Source of the DNA: Actinoplanes octamycinicus
GTDB lineage: Bacteria; Actinomycetota; Actinomycetes; Mycobacteriales; Micromonosporaceae
DNA: 64,000 nucleotides
Direction: 5' to 3'
Assembly (NCBI RefSeq): GCF_014205225.1
Contig: NZ_JACHNB010000001.1
Location: forward strand, 4,507,501-4,571,500
Position numbers and translations under genes: made by a program. Positions 1-7,963 of the stretch are shown here, piece after piece. Below the pieces are notes generated by a model that saw only the letters and a list, made by a program, of their open reading frames with translations, did no database searches and was not told where the DNA came from. Each line of letters opens with the position of its first letter. Positions within the stretch are counted from its first letter, which is position 1.

Positions 1-255
1 GGGCAGCATGCCGAGCATCGCCAGCGCCGAAGCCAGGGGCGTGCGCAGCTCGTGCAGCAGCGCGCTGACCAGTTCGGTCTTGGTGGCGGTCAGCTCGGCC
101 AGCGCCCGGTTGTGCCGGCGCAACCGGCCGCGCAACTGCGCTCCGGTGGACGGCGGGCCGGCTTCCGGCGTAGTCAAAGCTTCGGCGGGCGGCGGGCCGG
201 TTTCCGGCGTACTCAAAGCTTCGGTGGACGGCGGGCCGGCTTCCGGCGTACTCAA
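1..255 (-). CDS. sensor histidine kinase, N-terminal part (cut by window edge)
   Basis: Only about the first 85 codons are present; the gene runs off the left edge. The frame shows a HisKA dimerisation/phosphoacceptor helix containing ALLHELRTPLASALAML, with His as the expected phosphorylation site. No membrane segment lies before it, so this looks like a soluble kinase or one whose input comes from a partner. The first ~35 residues are three 13-residue repeats rich in Thr, Pro and Glu, encoded by a 39-bp tandem repeat. The first possible start after the upstream in-frame stop is TTG at 255, itself inside a repeat unit; other TTG codons recur in each unit, so the start is uncertain. It begins 10 bp after the lipoprotein gene and is probably co-transcribed with it. 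Confidence 0.75.
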   Translation of the reverse strand, partial: MSTPEAGPPSTEALSTPETGPPPAEALTTPEAGPPSTGAQLRGRLRRHNRALAELTATKTELVSALLHELRTPLASALAMLGMLP

Positions 256-258
256 AAG
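142..258. repeat. three tandem 39-bp repeats at the 5' end of the kinase gene
   Basis: Units lie at 142-180, 181-219 and 220-258, differing at only a few positions. The unit is 13 codons, so the reading frame is kept. On the coding (minus) strand each unit carries TTGAGTACG or TTGACTACG, so the candidate TTG start codon is repeated as well. Confidence 0.85.
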
Positions 259-264
259 ATCTTG

Positions 265-696
265 TCATTCACTCGGTGCCGAGGCGGACGGCGGGAGCAC
301 GTCGCCGGGCGCGCCGGACGGGCTTCCGGAGGAGGCGCCGTGCAGGTTGGTGCCGCGCGGGGTGAAGTTGCTCGGGTCGGCGTCCGGGTAGAGCGCGGCG
401 CCGCCACCGGAACCGGCCGGCGGCGCGCCCGCGCAGTCCTCGCCCGGAGTCATGCCGTCGGGGTCGCCGCCCGGGGTCGTGCCACCCGGCGCCGTCCCGG
501 ACGGTGCCATCCCGGAGGGCAGTGCCACGCCGCCGGGCGCCGGGCAGGCCGACGGGGAGGCGCCGGAGTCCGCCGGGGCGGTGCCGGCGCCGTTGTCGTC
601 GGAGGCGGACGAGTCGCCGCACGCCGCCATCAGCAGGGCCGCGGCCAGGGCGGTCACGGCGACGGCTGCCCGGCGCGCGGGCGTGGTCTTCAGCAA
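265..696 (-). CDS. small lipoprotein of unknown function
   Basis: A 143-residue protein beginning at TTG 696, with an AGGAG ribosome site about 8 bases upstream. An Arg-containing n-region and a hydrophobic stretch lead to a lipobox LMAAC, with Cys26 as the expected lipidation site, so the product should be anchored outside the cytoplasmic membrane. The mature part is rich in Gly, Pro, Ser and Asp and contains two further Cys residues (in SACPAPGG and EDCAGAPP). No known domain is recognised. It sits directly upstream of a histidine kinase gene on the same strand, so it could be an accessory or sensory lipoprotein for that system; this is inference from position only. It is divergent from the exporter adaptor at 754 across a 57-bp gap. 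Confidence 0.75.
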   Translation of the reverse strand: MLKTTPARRAAVAVTALAAALLMAACGDSSASDDNGAGTAPADSGASPSACPAPGGVALPSGMAPSGTAPGGTTPGGDPDGMTPGEDCAGAPPAGSGGGAALYPDADPSNFTPRGTNLHGASSGSPSGAPGDVLPPSASAPSE

Positions 697-753
697 GGAG
701 TGCTCCTGGGATTCGGGTCCGTCCGGGTACGTGAACAGCCACAATCTAGGATC

Positions 754-2007
754 ATGAGCAAGCTGACGGGGCAAAAACGGTCTAAACGCCGCATTAGGTG
801 GATAGGTGCCGCGATCGTCGTGGCCGGTCTGGGCGCCGGCGTCACCGTCGCGGTGCTGCACCACCGGCAGGAGACGCAGCGCTCCAGTGAGGTGGTCGCG
901 GTCGCCGCCGCCAAGGGCGCCGTCACCCTGGACGTGGCCACCATCGGCACGGTGGAGCCGGCCACCACCCGGGAGCTCTCCTTCGCGGTCGCCGGCACGG
1001 TCGAGGAGATCAGGGTGCGGGCCGGCACCAAGGTCGCGGCCGGGCAGACCCTGGCGACCGTCGACGACACCGACGCGGCCGGCGACGTGGCCAGCGCCGA
1101 GGAGACACTCAGCGACGCCGAGGACCGGCTGGGCGACGCCCAGACCAGGGCCGCCTCGGTCACCGCGTCGGCGACCGCGTGCGCCACCTCCGGCACCGGG
1201 CACCTGACCGTGGCCGGCGCGCTGCCGGTCGAGGCCGCCGCGGTCGGGGGAGCGGAGGCCGAGGGGGCAGCGGCCGGGGCAGCGGAGGCCGACGGGGCAG
1301 CGGCCGAAGGAGGCGCTGCGGCCGAGGTCGAGGCGGCCGAGGCTGAGGGGGCCGCCGCGGCGGCCTGTCCGACCCGCGGCTACCCGGATACCGGCAACGA
1401 CCCGATCCTCAACGCGCGGCAGACGGTCAACCGGGCCACCCGGGCGGTCGCCGAGGCGAAGGCCGCGCTGAGCGGCACGGTGATCAAGGCGCCGATCGCC
1501 GGCACCGTGGTCGCCGTCGCGGGCAGCGTCGGCGACACGGTGAGCAGCGGGAAGACCTTCGTGACGCTGGCCGACACCTACACCATGCAGGTGCGGGCGG
1601 ACTTCCCGGAGGCGGACGCCGGCGCGCTGCGGGTGGGCCAGACCGGCACGGTCACCCTGGCCGACCACGACGACGCCCTGACGGCCACCGTGGTGCAGGT
1701 CGACCCGGTCGGCACCTCGGACGGCACCCTGGTCCGGTACGGCGCGGTGCTCTCCTTCGCCGCCCCGCCCAGCGACCTGCTGGTCGGCCAGTCGGCACAG
1801 GTCACCGTCCGGGTCGGCGAGGCCACGGACGTGCTGCGCGTCCCGTCCACCGCGGTGCACGACGTCTCCGGCGGCTCGGGCACCGTGCTGGTCCGCGCCG
1901 GTGGCACGAACGCCCAGCGTACGGTCACCGTCGGGCTGCGCGGTGACCAGTACACCGAGGTGACCGGCGGACTCGCCGCGGGCGAGCGGGTCGTACGTTC
2001 CTGGTGA
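754..2007 (+). CDS. HlyD/MacA-type periplasmic adaptor protein (first of two)
   Basis: A 417-residue membrane fusion protein for the ABC exporter encoded downstream. One N-terminal membrane segment (about residues 14-32) follows a basic leader. A biotinyl/lipoyl-like half motif (FAVAGTVEEIRVRAG), an alpha-hairpin, the second lipoyl half (IKAPIAGTVVAVAGSVGDTV), a beta-barrel and a C-terminal membrane-proximal domain follow, as in MacA relatives. Odd feature: within the hairpin, residues about 135-208 form an Ala/Glu/Gly low-complexity insertion flanked by Cys143 and Cys205. ATG at 754 is chosen because the transmembrane leader follows at once; the ribosome site is weak (CTAGG). In Gram-positive bacteria such adaptors link the permease to the outside or the wall; the substrate is unknown. 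Confidence 0.85.
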   Translation: MSKLTGQKRSKRRIRWIGAAIVVAGLGAGVTVAVLHHRQETQRSSEVVAVAAAKGAVTLDVATIGTVEPATTRELSFAVAGTVEEIRVRAGTKVAAGQTLATVDDTDAAGDVASAEETLSDAEDRLGDAQTRAASVTASATACATSGTGHLTVAGALPVEAAAVGGAEAEGAAAGAAEADGAAAEGGAAAEVEAAEAEGAAAAACPTRGYPDTGNDPILNARQTVNRATRAVAEAKAALSGTVIKAPIAGTVVAVAGSVGDTVSSGKTFVTLADTYTMQVRADFPEADAGALRVGQTGTVTLADHDDALTATVVQVDPVGTSDGTLVRYGAVLSFAAPPSDLLVGQSAQVTVRVGEATDVLRVPSTAVHDVSGGSGTVLVRAGGTNAQRTVTVGLRGDQYTEVTGGLAAGERVVRSW

Positions 2008-2064
2008 TCGGGAATACCGGCGAACACGCCACCACGAACCGGCCGTAGCGGACATGATGACATC

Positions 2065-3228
2065 GTGAAAGCCCTTCGCAGGCCCAGCACGGCGATCAAC
2101 GCCCTGCTGGCATTACTGATCGTCGGCGCCGCGATCTGGGGCGTCAACCTGATCCGCAGCACCTCGTCCGGCAACTCGGCGAAGGCCACGGACATCCGTA
2201 CCGTCACCGTCTCGCAGGGCACGGTCACCAGGACGGTCAGCGCGGACGGAACGGTGGAGAGCGCCTCGACCGCCGCCGCCACCTTCACCACGGCCGGCAC
2301 GGTCACCAGCATCCAGGTCAAGGTCGGCGACAAGGTGAGCAAGGGTCAGCAGCTGGCCGCGGTCGACCCGACCGACGCCGAGCGCGAGCTGGCGCTGGCC
2401 CAGGCCAACCTGGACGCGGCCAACGACGCCCTGGACCGGGCGGAGGCCGCCGGCACCGACACCACCACCGCGGAGAACGAGGTCACCTCGGCCACCCTGG
2501 CGGTGGCCGACGCCAAGGCCACCGTGGCCGGCGCCAAGCTGACCGCTCCGATGGCCGGCACGGTCACCGCGGTCAACGGCTCGCTGGGCGGCTCGTCGAG
2601 CGGGTCCGGCAGCTCCTCGACCGGCGGCGCGGGCGGCTCCGCCTCGTCGTCGTCGGCGAGCACCGGAAGCGGCGGCTTCATCGACCTGGCCGACCTGAGC
2701 AAGCTGCAGATCACCGCGGCCTTCTCGGAGGCCGACGCCACCTCGCTCAAGGCCGGCCAGTCGGCCACCATCACCTGGAACGCGCTGGAGAACGCCGAGA
2801 CCACCGGCAAGGTGCTGGCCGTCGACCCGACCGCGACCACCAGCAACGGCGTGGTCACCTACGGCGTGACGATCAGCCTGCCGAACCCGCCGGACGGCGC
2901 CAAGCCCGGTCAGACGGTCAGCGTCGCGGTGGTCACCGGCAGCGTGGAGAACGCGACGATGGTGAACTCGGCGGCGGTCACGGTGAGCGGGCGGCGGTCC
3001 ACCGTCACCGTGCTCGGCGGCACCGGTCAGCAGGAGGTCCGGCAGGTCCAGGTCGGCCTGGAGGGCGACGACGCCTACCAGATCACCTCCGGCCTGGCCG
3101 CCGGGGAGAAGGTGGTGGTCCCGACCAGCAGCACCACCGGCAGCGGCACCGCGAACTCGCGGAGCGGCTTCGGCGCCGGCGGTGGCGGGTTCACCGGCGG
3201 TGGCGGCGCCCCGCCCGGAGGTCGCTGA
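2065..3228 (+). CDS. HlyD/MacA-type periplasmic adaptor protein (second of two)
   Basis: A 387-residue adaptor starting at GTG 2065, 57 bp after the first one and 3 bp before the ATPase gene. It has an N-terminal membrane segment (about residues 10-30), a lipoyl-like module (TAAGTVTSIQVKVGDKVSKG), a coiled-coil hairpin rich in Ala/Glu, the second lipoyl half (LTAPMAGTVTAVNG), then a beta-barrel and C-terminal domain. A Ser/Gly-only linker (about residues 172-206) interrupts the lipoyl-to-barrel junction, and the C-terminus is Gly-rich. It and the preceding protein share architecture but not close sequence, so they may form a heteromeric adaptor or have distinct partners. Function in export is well supported by family and operon; substrate is unknown. 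Confidence 0.87.
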   Translation: MKALRRPSTAINALLALLIVGAAIWGVNLIRSTSSGNSAKATDIRTVTVSQGTVTRTVSADGTVESASTAAATFTTAGTVTSIQVKVGDKVSKGQQLAAVDPTDAERELALAQANLDAANDALDRAEAAGTDTTTAENEVTSATLAVADAKATVAGAKLTAPMAGTVTAVNGSLGGSSSGSGSSSTGGAGGSASSSSASTGSGGFIDLADLSKLQITAAFSEADATSLKAGQSATITWNALENAETTGKVLAVDPTATTSNGVVTYGVTISLPNPPDGAKPGQTVSVAVVTGSVENATMVNSAAVTVSGRRSTVTVLGGTGQQEVRQVQVGLEGDDAYQITSGLAAGEKVVVPTSSTTGSGTANSRSGFGAGGGGFTGGGGAPPGGR

Positions 3229-3231
3229 GCG

Positions 3232-3942
3232 ATGACCCGGCCGGTCCTGGACGTCCGTGACCTGACCAAGGTGTACGGCGCGGGCGAGACCGCGGTGCGC
3301 GCCCTCGACGGCGTGTCGCTGCGGGTGGCCCGCGGTGACTACGTGGCGATCATGGGATCGTCCGGGTCCGGCAAGTCCACCCTGATGAACATCATCGGCT
3401 GCCTGGACGTCCCGACCAGCGGGCGTTACCTGCTCGACGGGGTGGACGTCAGCCGGCTCACCGACGGCCAGCTCGCGCTGGTCCGGAACCGGCTGATCGG
3501 GTTCGTCTTCCAGGCGTTCAACCTGATCCCGCGGACGTCGGCGGTGGCCAACGTGGAGCTGCCGCTGGCGTACTCCGGGATGCGCGCCGCCGAGCGCCGG
3601 CGGCGCGCCATGTTCGCCCTCGACGTGGTCGGCCTGGCCGACCGGGCCGAGCACGAGCCGAACCAGCTCTCCGGCGGTCAGCAGCAGCGGGTCGCGGTGG
3701 CCCGGGCGCTGGTCACCGAGCCGGCCCTGCTGCTCGCCGACGAGCCGACCGGCAACCTGGACAGTCACGCCACCGAAGAGGTGCTGCAGGTGTTCGACGA
3801 CCTTCACGCGGCCGGTCGCACGATCGTGCTGATCACCCATGAGGACGAGGTGGCCGCCCGGGCCGACCGGCTGATCAAGCTGTTCGACGGCCGGGTCACC
3901 GCGGACCTGCGGCAGGAGCACGCGGGGCGGCACGCCGCATGA
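3232..3942 (+). CDS. MacB/LolD-type ABC transporter ATPase
   Basis: A 236-residue nucleotide-binding subunit. Walker A is GSSGSGKST (residues 42-50), the signature is LSGGQQQR, Walker B is LLLADEPTGNLD, and a switch His follows in LITHEDE. The TGNLD form is typical of the MacB/LolD/FtsE family, whose ATPases power mechanotransmission by FtsX-like permeases rather than classical substrate passage. It starts 3 bp after the adaptor stop and precedes the matching permease gene by 73 bp, so the adaptor-adaptor-ATPase-permease set forms one transport system at the cytoplasmic membrane. Confidence 0.95.
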   Translation: MTRPVLDVRDLTKVYGAGETAVRALDGVSLRVARGDYVAIMGSSGSGKSTLMNIIGCLDVPTSGRYLLDGVDVSRLTDGQLALVRNRLIGFVFQAFNLIPRTSAVANVELPLAYSGMRAAERRRRAMFALDVVGLADRAEHEPNQLSGGQQQRVAVARALVTEPALLLADEPTGNLDSHATEEVLQVFDDLHAAGRTIVLITHEDEVAARADRLIKLFDGRVTADLRQEHAGRHAA

Positions 3943-4015
3943 GCGCGCTCGCGAGTGAATCGATGGGCGCGGTGATCCCGCCGGGACGGCGCCGGAGCGA
4001 AGCGGAGGCGGCGGC

Positions 4016-5212
4016 ATGAACGCTGCTGAGATCGTCAGGTTCGCCCTGCGTGGGCTGTCCGCCAACAAACTGCGCTCGGCGCTCACCATGCTCGGCATCC
4101 TGATCGGCGTGGCCGCGGTGATCCTGCTGGTCGCGGTCGGCAACGGGTCGGCCCGGGCGATCGCCGACCGGATCTCCGCGCTCGGCACCAACACGCTGAC
4201 CGTGATGAGCACCAGCCGGGGGAGCGGCAGCTCCGGCGGCCTCACCGTCAAGGTCGCCGACGCGCTGGACGACCCGGTCCTCGCCCCGCACGTGAAGTCC
4301 GTGTCACCGGTGGTCAGCACCTCGGCCACGGTCACCTACGAGGGCGGTGACCACGACGTCAGCTCGTTCGTCGGCACCACGCCGGACTGGTTCGGCGCCT
4401 CCAACTTCCCGGTCAAGACCGGTGCGCTGTTCACCGCCGACGACGAGGCGCAGGCCCGCCGGGTGGTGGTGATCGGGCAGACCGTGGCCGAGGAGTTGTT
4501 CTCCGGGGTGGACCCGGTCGGCCGGCAGGTCACCGTGGGCGGCGCGCTGTTCACCGTCGTCGGGGTGCTGGACGAGAAGAGCTCCAGCGGTTTCAGCGAC
4601 GCGAACGACACCGCGGTCGCGCCGATCGCCGCGGTCCGCCAGGTGCTCGCCGGGTACGGCGCGCTCAGCTCGATCCTGGTCGAGGCGCGGAACTCCGACG
4701 AGGTGGACACGGTGGAGGGCGAGATCGCCACCATCCTGGACCGGAAGGTGCCGGCGGGCAGCGACGGGACGGCCGCGTACCGGATCCAGAACGCCTCCCA
4801 GCTGCTGGAGACGCAGACCGAGACGGCGGACACGTTCACCGCGCTGCTCGGCGCGGTGGCCGCGATCAGCCTGCTGGTCGGCGGCATCGGGATCACCAAC
4901 ATCATGCTGGTCACGGTCACCGAGCGGACCCGGGAGATCGGCATCCGCAAGGCGCTCGGCGCGCCCCGCCGGGTGGTGCTCAGCCAGTTCCTGATCGAGG
5001 CGACCCTGCTCAGCGTGATCGGCGGCGGTCTCGGCGTGGCCGCCGCGCTGATCGGCAGCAGATTCCCGATCGTCGGCGTGCAGCCGGTGATCGTGCCCAG
5101 CTCGGTGGCGCTCGCCCTCGGCGTCTCGGTGCTGATCGGACTCTTCTTCGGCGGCCTGCCGGCGGCCCGGGCGGCCCGGCTGCGGCCGATCGACGCGTTG
5201 CGCTACGAGTGA
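4016..5212 (+). CDS. MacB/FtsX-type ABC transporter permease
   Basis: A 398-residue permease with the MacB layout: a first membrane helix (about residues 20-42), a MacB-PCD-type extracytoplasmic domain, then three C-terminal helices of the FtsX domain. The conserved family segments VTERTREIGIRKALGAPRR and LPAARAARLRPIDALRYE are present. ATG 4016 has a GGAGGCGG-like site just upstream. The 73-bp gap after the ATPase gene holds no credible ORF. Together with the preceding genes this is an efflux or envelope-export complex; no resistance determinant or secondary-metabolite gene nearby reveals the substrate. Confidence 0.93.
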   Translation: MNAAEIVRFALRGLSANKLRSALTMLGILIGVAAVILLVAVGNGSARAIADRISALGTNTLTVMSTSRGSGSSGGLTVKVADALDDPVLAPHVKSVSPVVSTSATVTYEGGDHDVSSFVGTTPDWFGASNFPVKTGALFTADDEAQARRVVVIGQTVAEELFSGVDPVGRQVTVGGALFTVVGVLDEKSSSGFSDANDTAVAPIAAVRQVLAGYGALSSILVEARNSDEVDTVEGEIATILDRKVPAGSDGTAAYRIQNASQLLETQTETADTFTALLGAVAAISLLVGGIGITNIMLVTVTERTREIGIRKALGAPRRVVLSQFLIEATLLSVIGGGLGVAAALIGSRFPIVGVQPVIVPSSVALALGVSVLIGLFFGGLPAARAARLRPIDALRYE

Positions 5213-5219
5213 GGAAGCT

Positions 5220-5732
5220 ATGAACGACGACACGGATGTCCTGCCGCGCACCCCGACCGAGACCGAGCACGAGGACCTGACCAGCGCGATCGCGCACGCC
5301 GCGCCGAAACGCTGGTGGAACCGGACGACGCTGGTGCTGGCCGGGCTGGTGCTGCTGGTCGGCGGCTTCCTGGGCGGGGTGCAGGTGCACAAGCAGTGGG
5401 GGTCGGCCTCGACCACCGCCACCGCCTCGTCCGGCACGCCCGCCGGTGGCGGCTTCCCCGGCGGGGCGGGCATGCCCAGCGGGGCGGCCGGCCCGGACCA
5501 GGCCCGGCCGGGCAGCGGCACGTCCGGCACGGTGAGCAAGGTGGACGGCGGCATCCTCTACGTGCAGACCGCGGCGGGGGAGACCGTCACGGTCCGCACC
5601 ACGGACACCACCACGGTCAGCAAGACCACCTCGGCCACCGTCGCCGAGCTGGTCGCCGGCCTGAAGGTGACGGTCCAGGGCGTCGCGGACAGCGAGGGCA
5701 TCATCTCGGCCACCGCGATCACCGCCAGCTGA
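5220..5732 (+). CDS. membrane-anchored DUF5666-like protein
   Basis: A 170-residue protein with a charged cytoplasmic N-terminus (about residues 1-34), one membrane helix (about 37-56), a Gly/Pro/Ser linker and a C-terminal beta-rich domain beginning SGTVSKVDGGILYVQT. The pattern of alternating Thr/Val strands, with a late VTVQGVADSEG segment, resembles DUF5666-type OB-like domains, so the soluble part should be extracytoplasmic. It lies 7 bp after the permease gene and is the last gene of the exporter operon, where such proteins are common companions; their role is unknown. Its last 14 bases overlap the convergent MMPL gene. Confidence 0.8.
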   Translation: MNDDTDVLPRTPTETEHEDLTSAIAHAAPKRWWNRTTLVLAGLVLLVGGFLGGVQVHKQWGSASTTATASSGTPAGGGFPGGAGMPSGAAGPDQARPGSGTSGTVSKVDGGILYVQTAAGETVTVRTTDTTTVSKTTSATVAELVAGLKVTVQGVADSEGIISATAITAS

Positions 5733-7869
5733 CCTGCTGTCGGCCTGTCACTTCCTGTGGATCGGCTGTCGAACCCGGGCGGCGCCGCCCGGAACCGGGG
5801 GTCCACCAGTTCGCCCGGCCGAGCAGCACCATGGTGGCCGGCACCAGCAGGCCGCGGATCACCGTGGCGTCGATCGCGACGGCCACCGCGAGGCCGACGC
5901 CCATCATCTTCACCACCGGGCTCGGGCTCAGCACGAACCCGGCGAACACGCACACCATGATCAGCGCCGCCGAGGTGATCACCACGCCGGTGCCGGACAG
6001 GCCGTCCCGCACCGAGCGGGCGTTGTCGCCGGTGGCCAGCCAGGACTCGCGGACCGCTGTCAGCAGGAACACCTCGTAGTCCATGGACAGGCCGAAGAGC
6101 AGCGCGAACAGCAGCATCGGCACGTACGACTCGATCGGCACCGGCCCGTCCAGCCCGAGCAGGGTCGCCCCCCAGCCCCACTGGAAGACCGCGGTCAGCA
6201 CGCCGTAGGCGGCGGCGACCGAGAACAGGTTCATCACCGCCGCCTTGACCGCGACGACCGGCGCCCGGAAGGCCAGGAACACCAGGACCGCGGCGAGCAG
6301 CACGACCAGCCCGATCACCGCCGGCATCCGCTGCGCGATCCGGTCGGCGAGTTCGGCCCGGACCGCGACCTGCCCGGTCACGTGCACGGTCAGCCCGGCG
6401 CCGTGGACCGCCCGGAGCGCGTCCGCGGTCGCCACCGTGCGCGGATCCCGGGGCGCGCTGTCCGGCGTCACCCGGATCATCGCGAGCCGCCCGTCCGGGG
6501 AGATCCGGGCCGGCTGCGTCGCCGCGACCCCCGGGACCGCCCGGACCGCGGCCTCCAGCCCGGCGACGTCGGCCCCGGCCCCCAGCTCGGCCAGCACGGT
6601 CAGCGAGCCGTTGATCCCCGGGCCGAAGGTGCTGCCGAGCACCTCGTACCCGGTCCGGGCCGGGCTGCCGGCCGGCCAGTCGCCCGGATCGGTCTGCCCG
6701 AGCGTCAACCGGGTCGCCGGGAGCGCCAGCACCACCAGGACCAGGGCCGCGCCGCTCGCGTACCACCAGGGGCGCCGGGTGACCCGCCCGGCCAGCCGGC
6801 CCCACCCGGAGCCGCGCGCCGAGGTGCGGCGGCGGACCGGCAGCGCGTCGATCCGCGGCCCGAGCACGGCCAGCGAGGCCGGCACCAGGGTCACCGCCGC
6901 ACCCACCGCGACCAGCACGATCAGCCCGGCCGTCCAGCCCAGCGTGCCGAGGATCGGGACCCCGGAGACGGCCAGCCCGGCCAGCGCCACGATCACCGTC
7001 CCACCGGCGAAGGCCACCGCGCTGCCCGACGAGGCCACCGTCGCCACGATCGCCGGCTCCCGTTCCGCGCCGCGCTCCACCAGCCCGCGGTAGCGGGTGA
7101 TCAGGAACAGCGCGTAGTCGATGCCGACCCCGAGCCCGATCATCGTGGCGATCGTGGTGGCCACCCCGGGCACCGCGGTCAGGTGCCCGGCCAGCCCGAT
7201 CGCGCCGATCCCGCAGACCAGCGTGATCAGCGCCGCGACCAGTGGCAGCCCGGCCGCCACCAGCCCGCCGAAGGCGATCACCAGGACCACCAGCGCCACC
7301 CCGAGCCCGATCGCCTCGCTGCTGCGGGTGCTGGTCTCGGCCGGGGCCAGCACCCCGGCGGGCAGCACCTCCAGGCCCGCGTCCGCCGCCGGCCGGGTCG
7401 CCGCCAGCACCGCGTCGATCAGCCCGTCGCCGACGTCGCGCGGCCCCACGTCGAACTGCACCGCGAGGTAGCCGGTGCGTCCGTCGCCGCTGAGCGACCC
7501 ACGATCGGCGCCCGGCGCCGCCACCGACACCACGTGGTCCAGGTCCGCGATCCCGCGCACGGTCAGATCCACCGCTTTCCGGTACGACGCCCCGTCCAGC
7601 CGCCCGTCCGCCGAGCGCAGCACCACCGTGCCGCTCGCCCCGTCCCCGCCCGGGAAGTGCTGCTGGATCAGGTCCCGCCCGCGCTGCCCGTCGCTGCCGG
7701 GCAGCCGGGTGTCGTCGTCCACCGGCCGTCCGAAGCCGGCCACCAGCCCGGCCACCGCGACCGTCGCGAGCAGCCATCCCACGATCATCCACCACGGCCG
7801 CCGCACCGCCGCCCGCCCGATCCCGGCGAACACCCGATGGGTCCGGCCGCCCTCGTCCGCCGCGCTCAT
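5719..7869 (-). CDS. MMPL-family RND transporter
   Basis: A 716-residue transporter with the duplicated RND layout: a membrane helix at about 24-44, an extracytoplasmic domain, a five-helix bundle, then the same again. The Asp-Tyr pairs expected for proton relay occur in both halves, in GVGIDYALFLITRY (about residue 250) and GLSMDYEVFLLT (about residue 595). Actinobacterial MMPL proteins export lipids, siderophores or polyketides across the cytoplasmic membrane. It is the last gene of a leftward operon with a two-component system and a DUF2993 protein. The start at 7869 overlaps the stop of a duplicated mini-ORF (ATGA). The length is normal for the short MMPL group. Confidence 0.93.
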   Translation of the reverse strand: MSAADEGGRTHRVFAGIGRAAVRRPWWMIVGWLLATVAVAGLVAGFGRPVDDDTRLPGSDGQRGRDLIQQHFPGGDGASGTVVLRSADGRLDGASYRKAVDLTVRGIADLDHVVSVAAPGADRGSLSGDGRTGYLAVQFDVGPRDVGDGLIDAVLAATRPAADAGLEVLPAGVLAPAETSTRSSEAIGLGVALVVLVIAFGGLVAAGLPLVAALITLVCGIGAIGLAGHLTAVPGVATTIATMIGLGVGIDYALFLITRYRGLVERGAEREPAIVATVASSGSAVAFAGGTVIVALAGLAVSGVPILGTLGWTAGLIVLVAVGAAVTLVPASLAVLGPRIDALPVRRRTSARGSGWGRLAGRVTRRPWWYASGAALVLVVLALPATRLTLGQTDPGDWPAGSPARTGYEVLGSTFGPGINGSLTVLAELGAGADVAGLEAAVRAVPGVAATQPARISPDGRLAMIRVTPDSAPRDPRTVATADALRAVHGAGLTVHVTGQVAVRAELADRIAQRMPAVIGLVVLLAAVLVFLAFRAPVVAVKAAVMNLFSVAAAYGVLTAVFQWGWGATLLGLDGPVPIESYVPMLLFALLFGLSMDYEVFLLTAVRESWLATGDNARSVRDGLSGTGVVITSAALIMVCVFAGFVLSPSPVVKMMGVGLAVAVAIDATVIRGLLVPATMVLLGRANWWTPGSGRRRPGSTADPQEVTGRQQVSWR

Positions 7870-7916
7870 CCGGCGTCCCTCCCGCAGTTCCGCCCGCCCT
7901 CGTCGTCCGCGCTCAT
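7866..7916 (-). CDS. mini-ORF 2 of a duplicated MMPL start region
   Basis: A 16-codon ORF (begins MSADDEGGRNCGRDAG) whose TGA overlaps the MMPL ATG as ATGA. It is a 47-bp tandem copy of the MMPL start region, with the ribosome-site-like GGGAGGGACG upstream of each ATG. It is probably a relic or a translational-coupling leader rather than a functional protein. Confidence 0.4.
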   Translation of the reverse strand: MSADDEGGRNCGRDAG

Positions 7917-7963
7917 CCGGCGTCCCTCCCGCAGCCGCGCCCTCCCTCGTCCGCCGCGCTCAT
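7870..7963. repeat. 47-bp tandem duplications of the MMPL translation start
   Basis: Two imperfect extra copies of a 47-bp unit precede the MMPL start; ATGs lie at 7963, 7916 and 7869 on the minus strand, exactly 47 bp apart. Because 47 is not a multiple of three the copies alternate in frame, and each copy ends with ATGA, linking it to the next. Confidence 0.9.
7913..7963 (-). CDS. mini-ORF 1 of a duplicated MMPL start region
   Basis: A 16-codon ORF (begins MSAADEGGRGCGRDAG) whose ATG overlaps the stop of the DUF2993 gene (ATGA) and whose stop overlaps the ATG of mini-ORF 2. It is part of the same 47-bp tandem repeat. Ribosomes ending the upstream gene could pass through both mini-ORFs to the MMPL gene by termination-reinitiation. 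Confidence 0.4.
   Translation of the reverse strand: MSAADEGGRGCGRDAG

Noticed and set aside
2113..4335. A 740-codon minus-strand ORF under the exporter operon
   Set aside because: It lies antisense to two adaptors and an ATPase with clear family motifs and has no protein-like composition.
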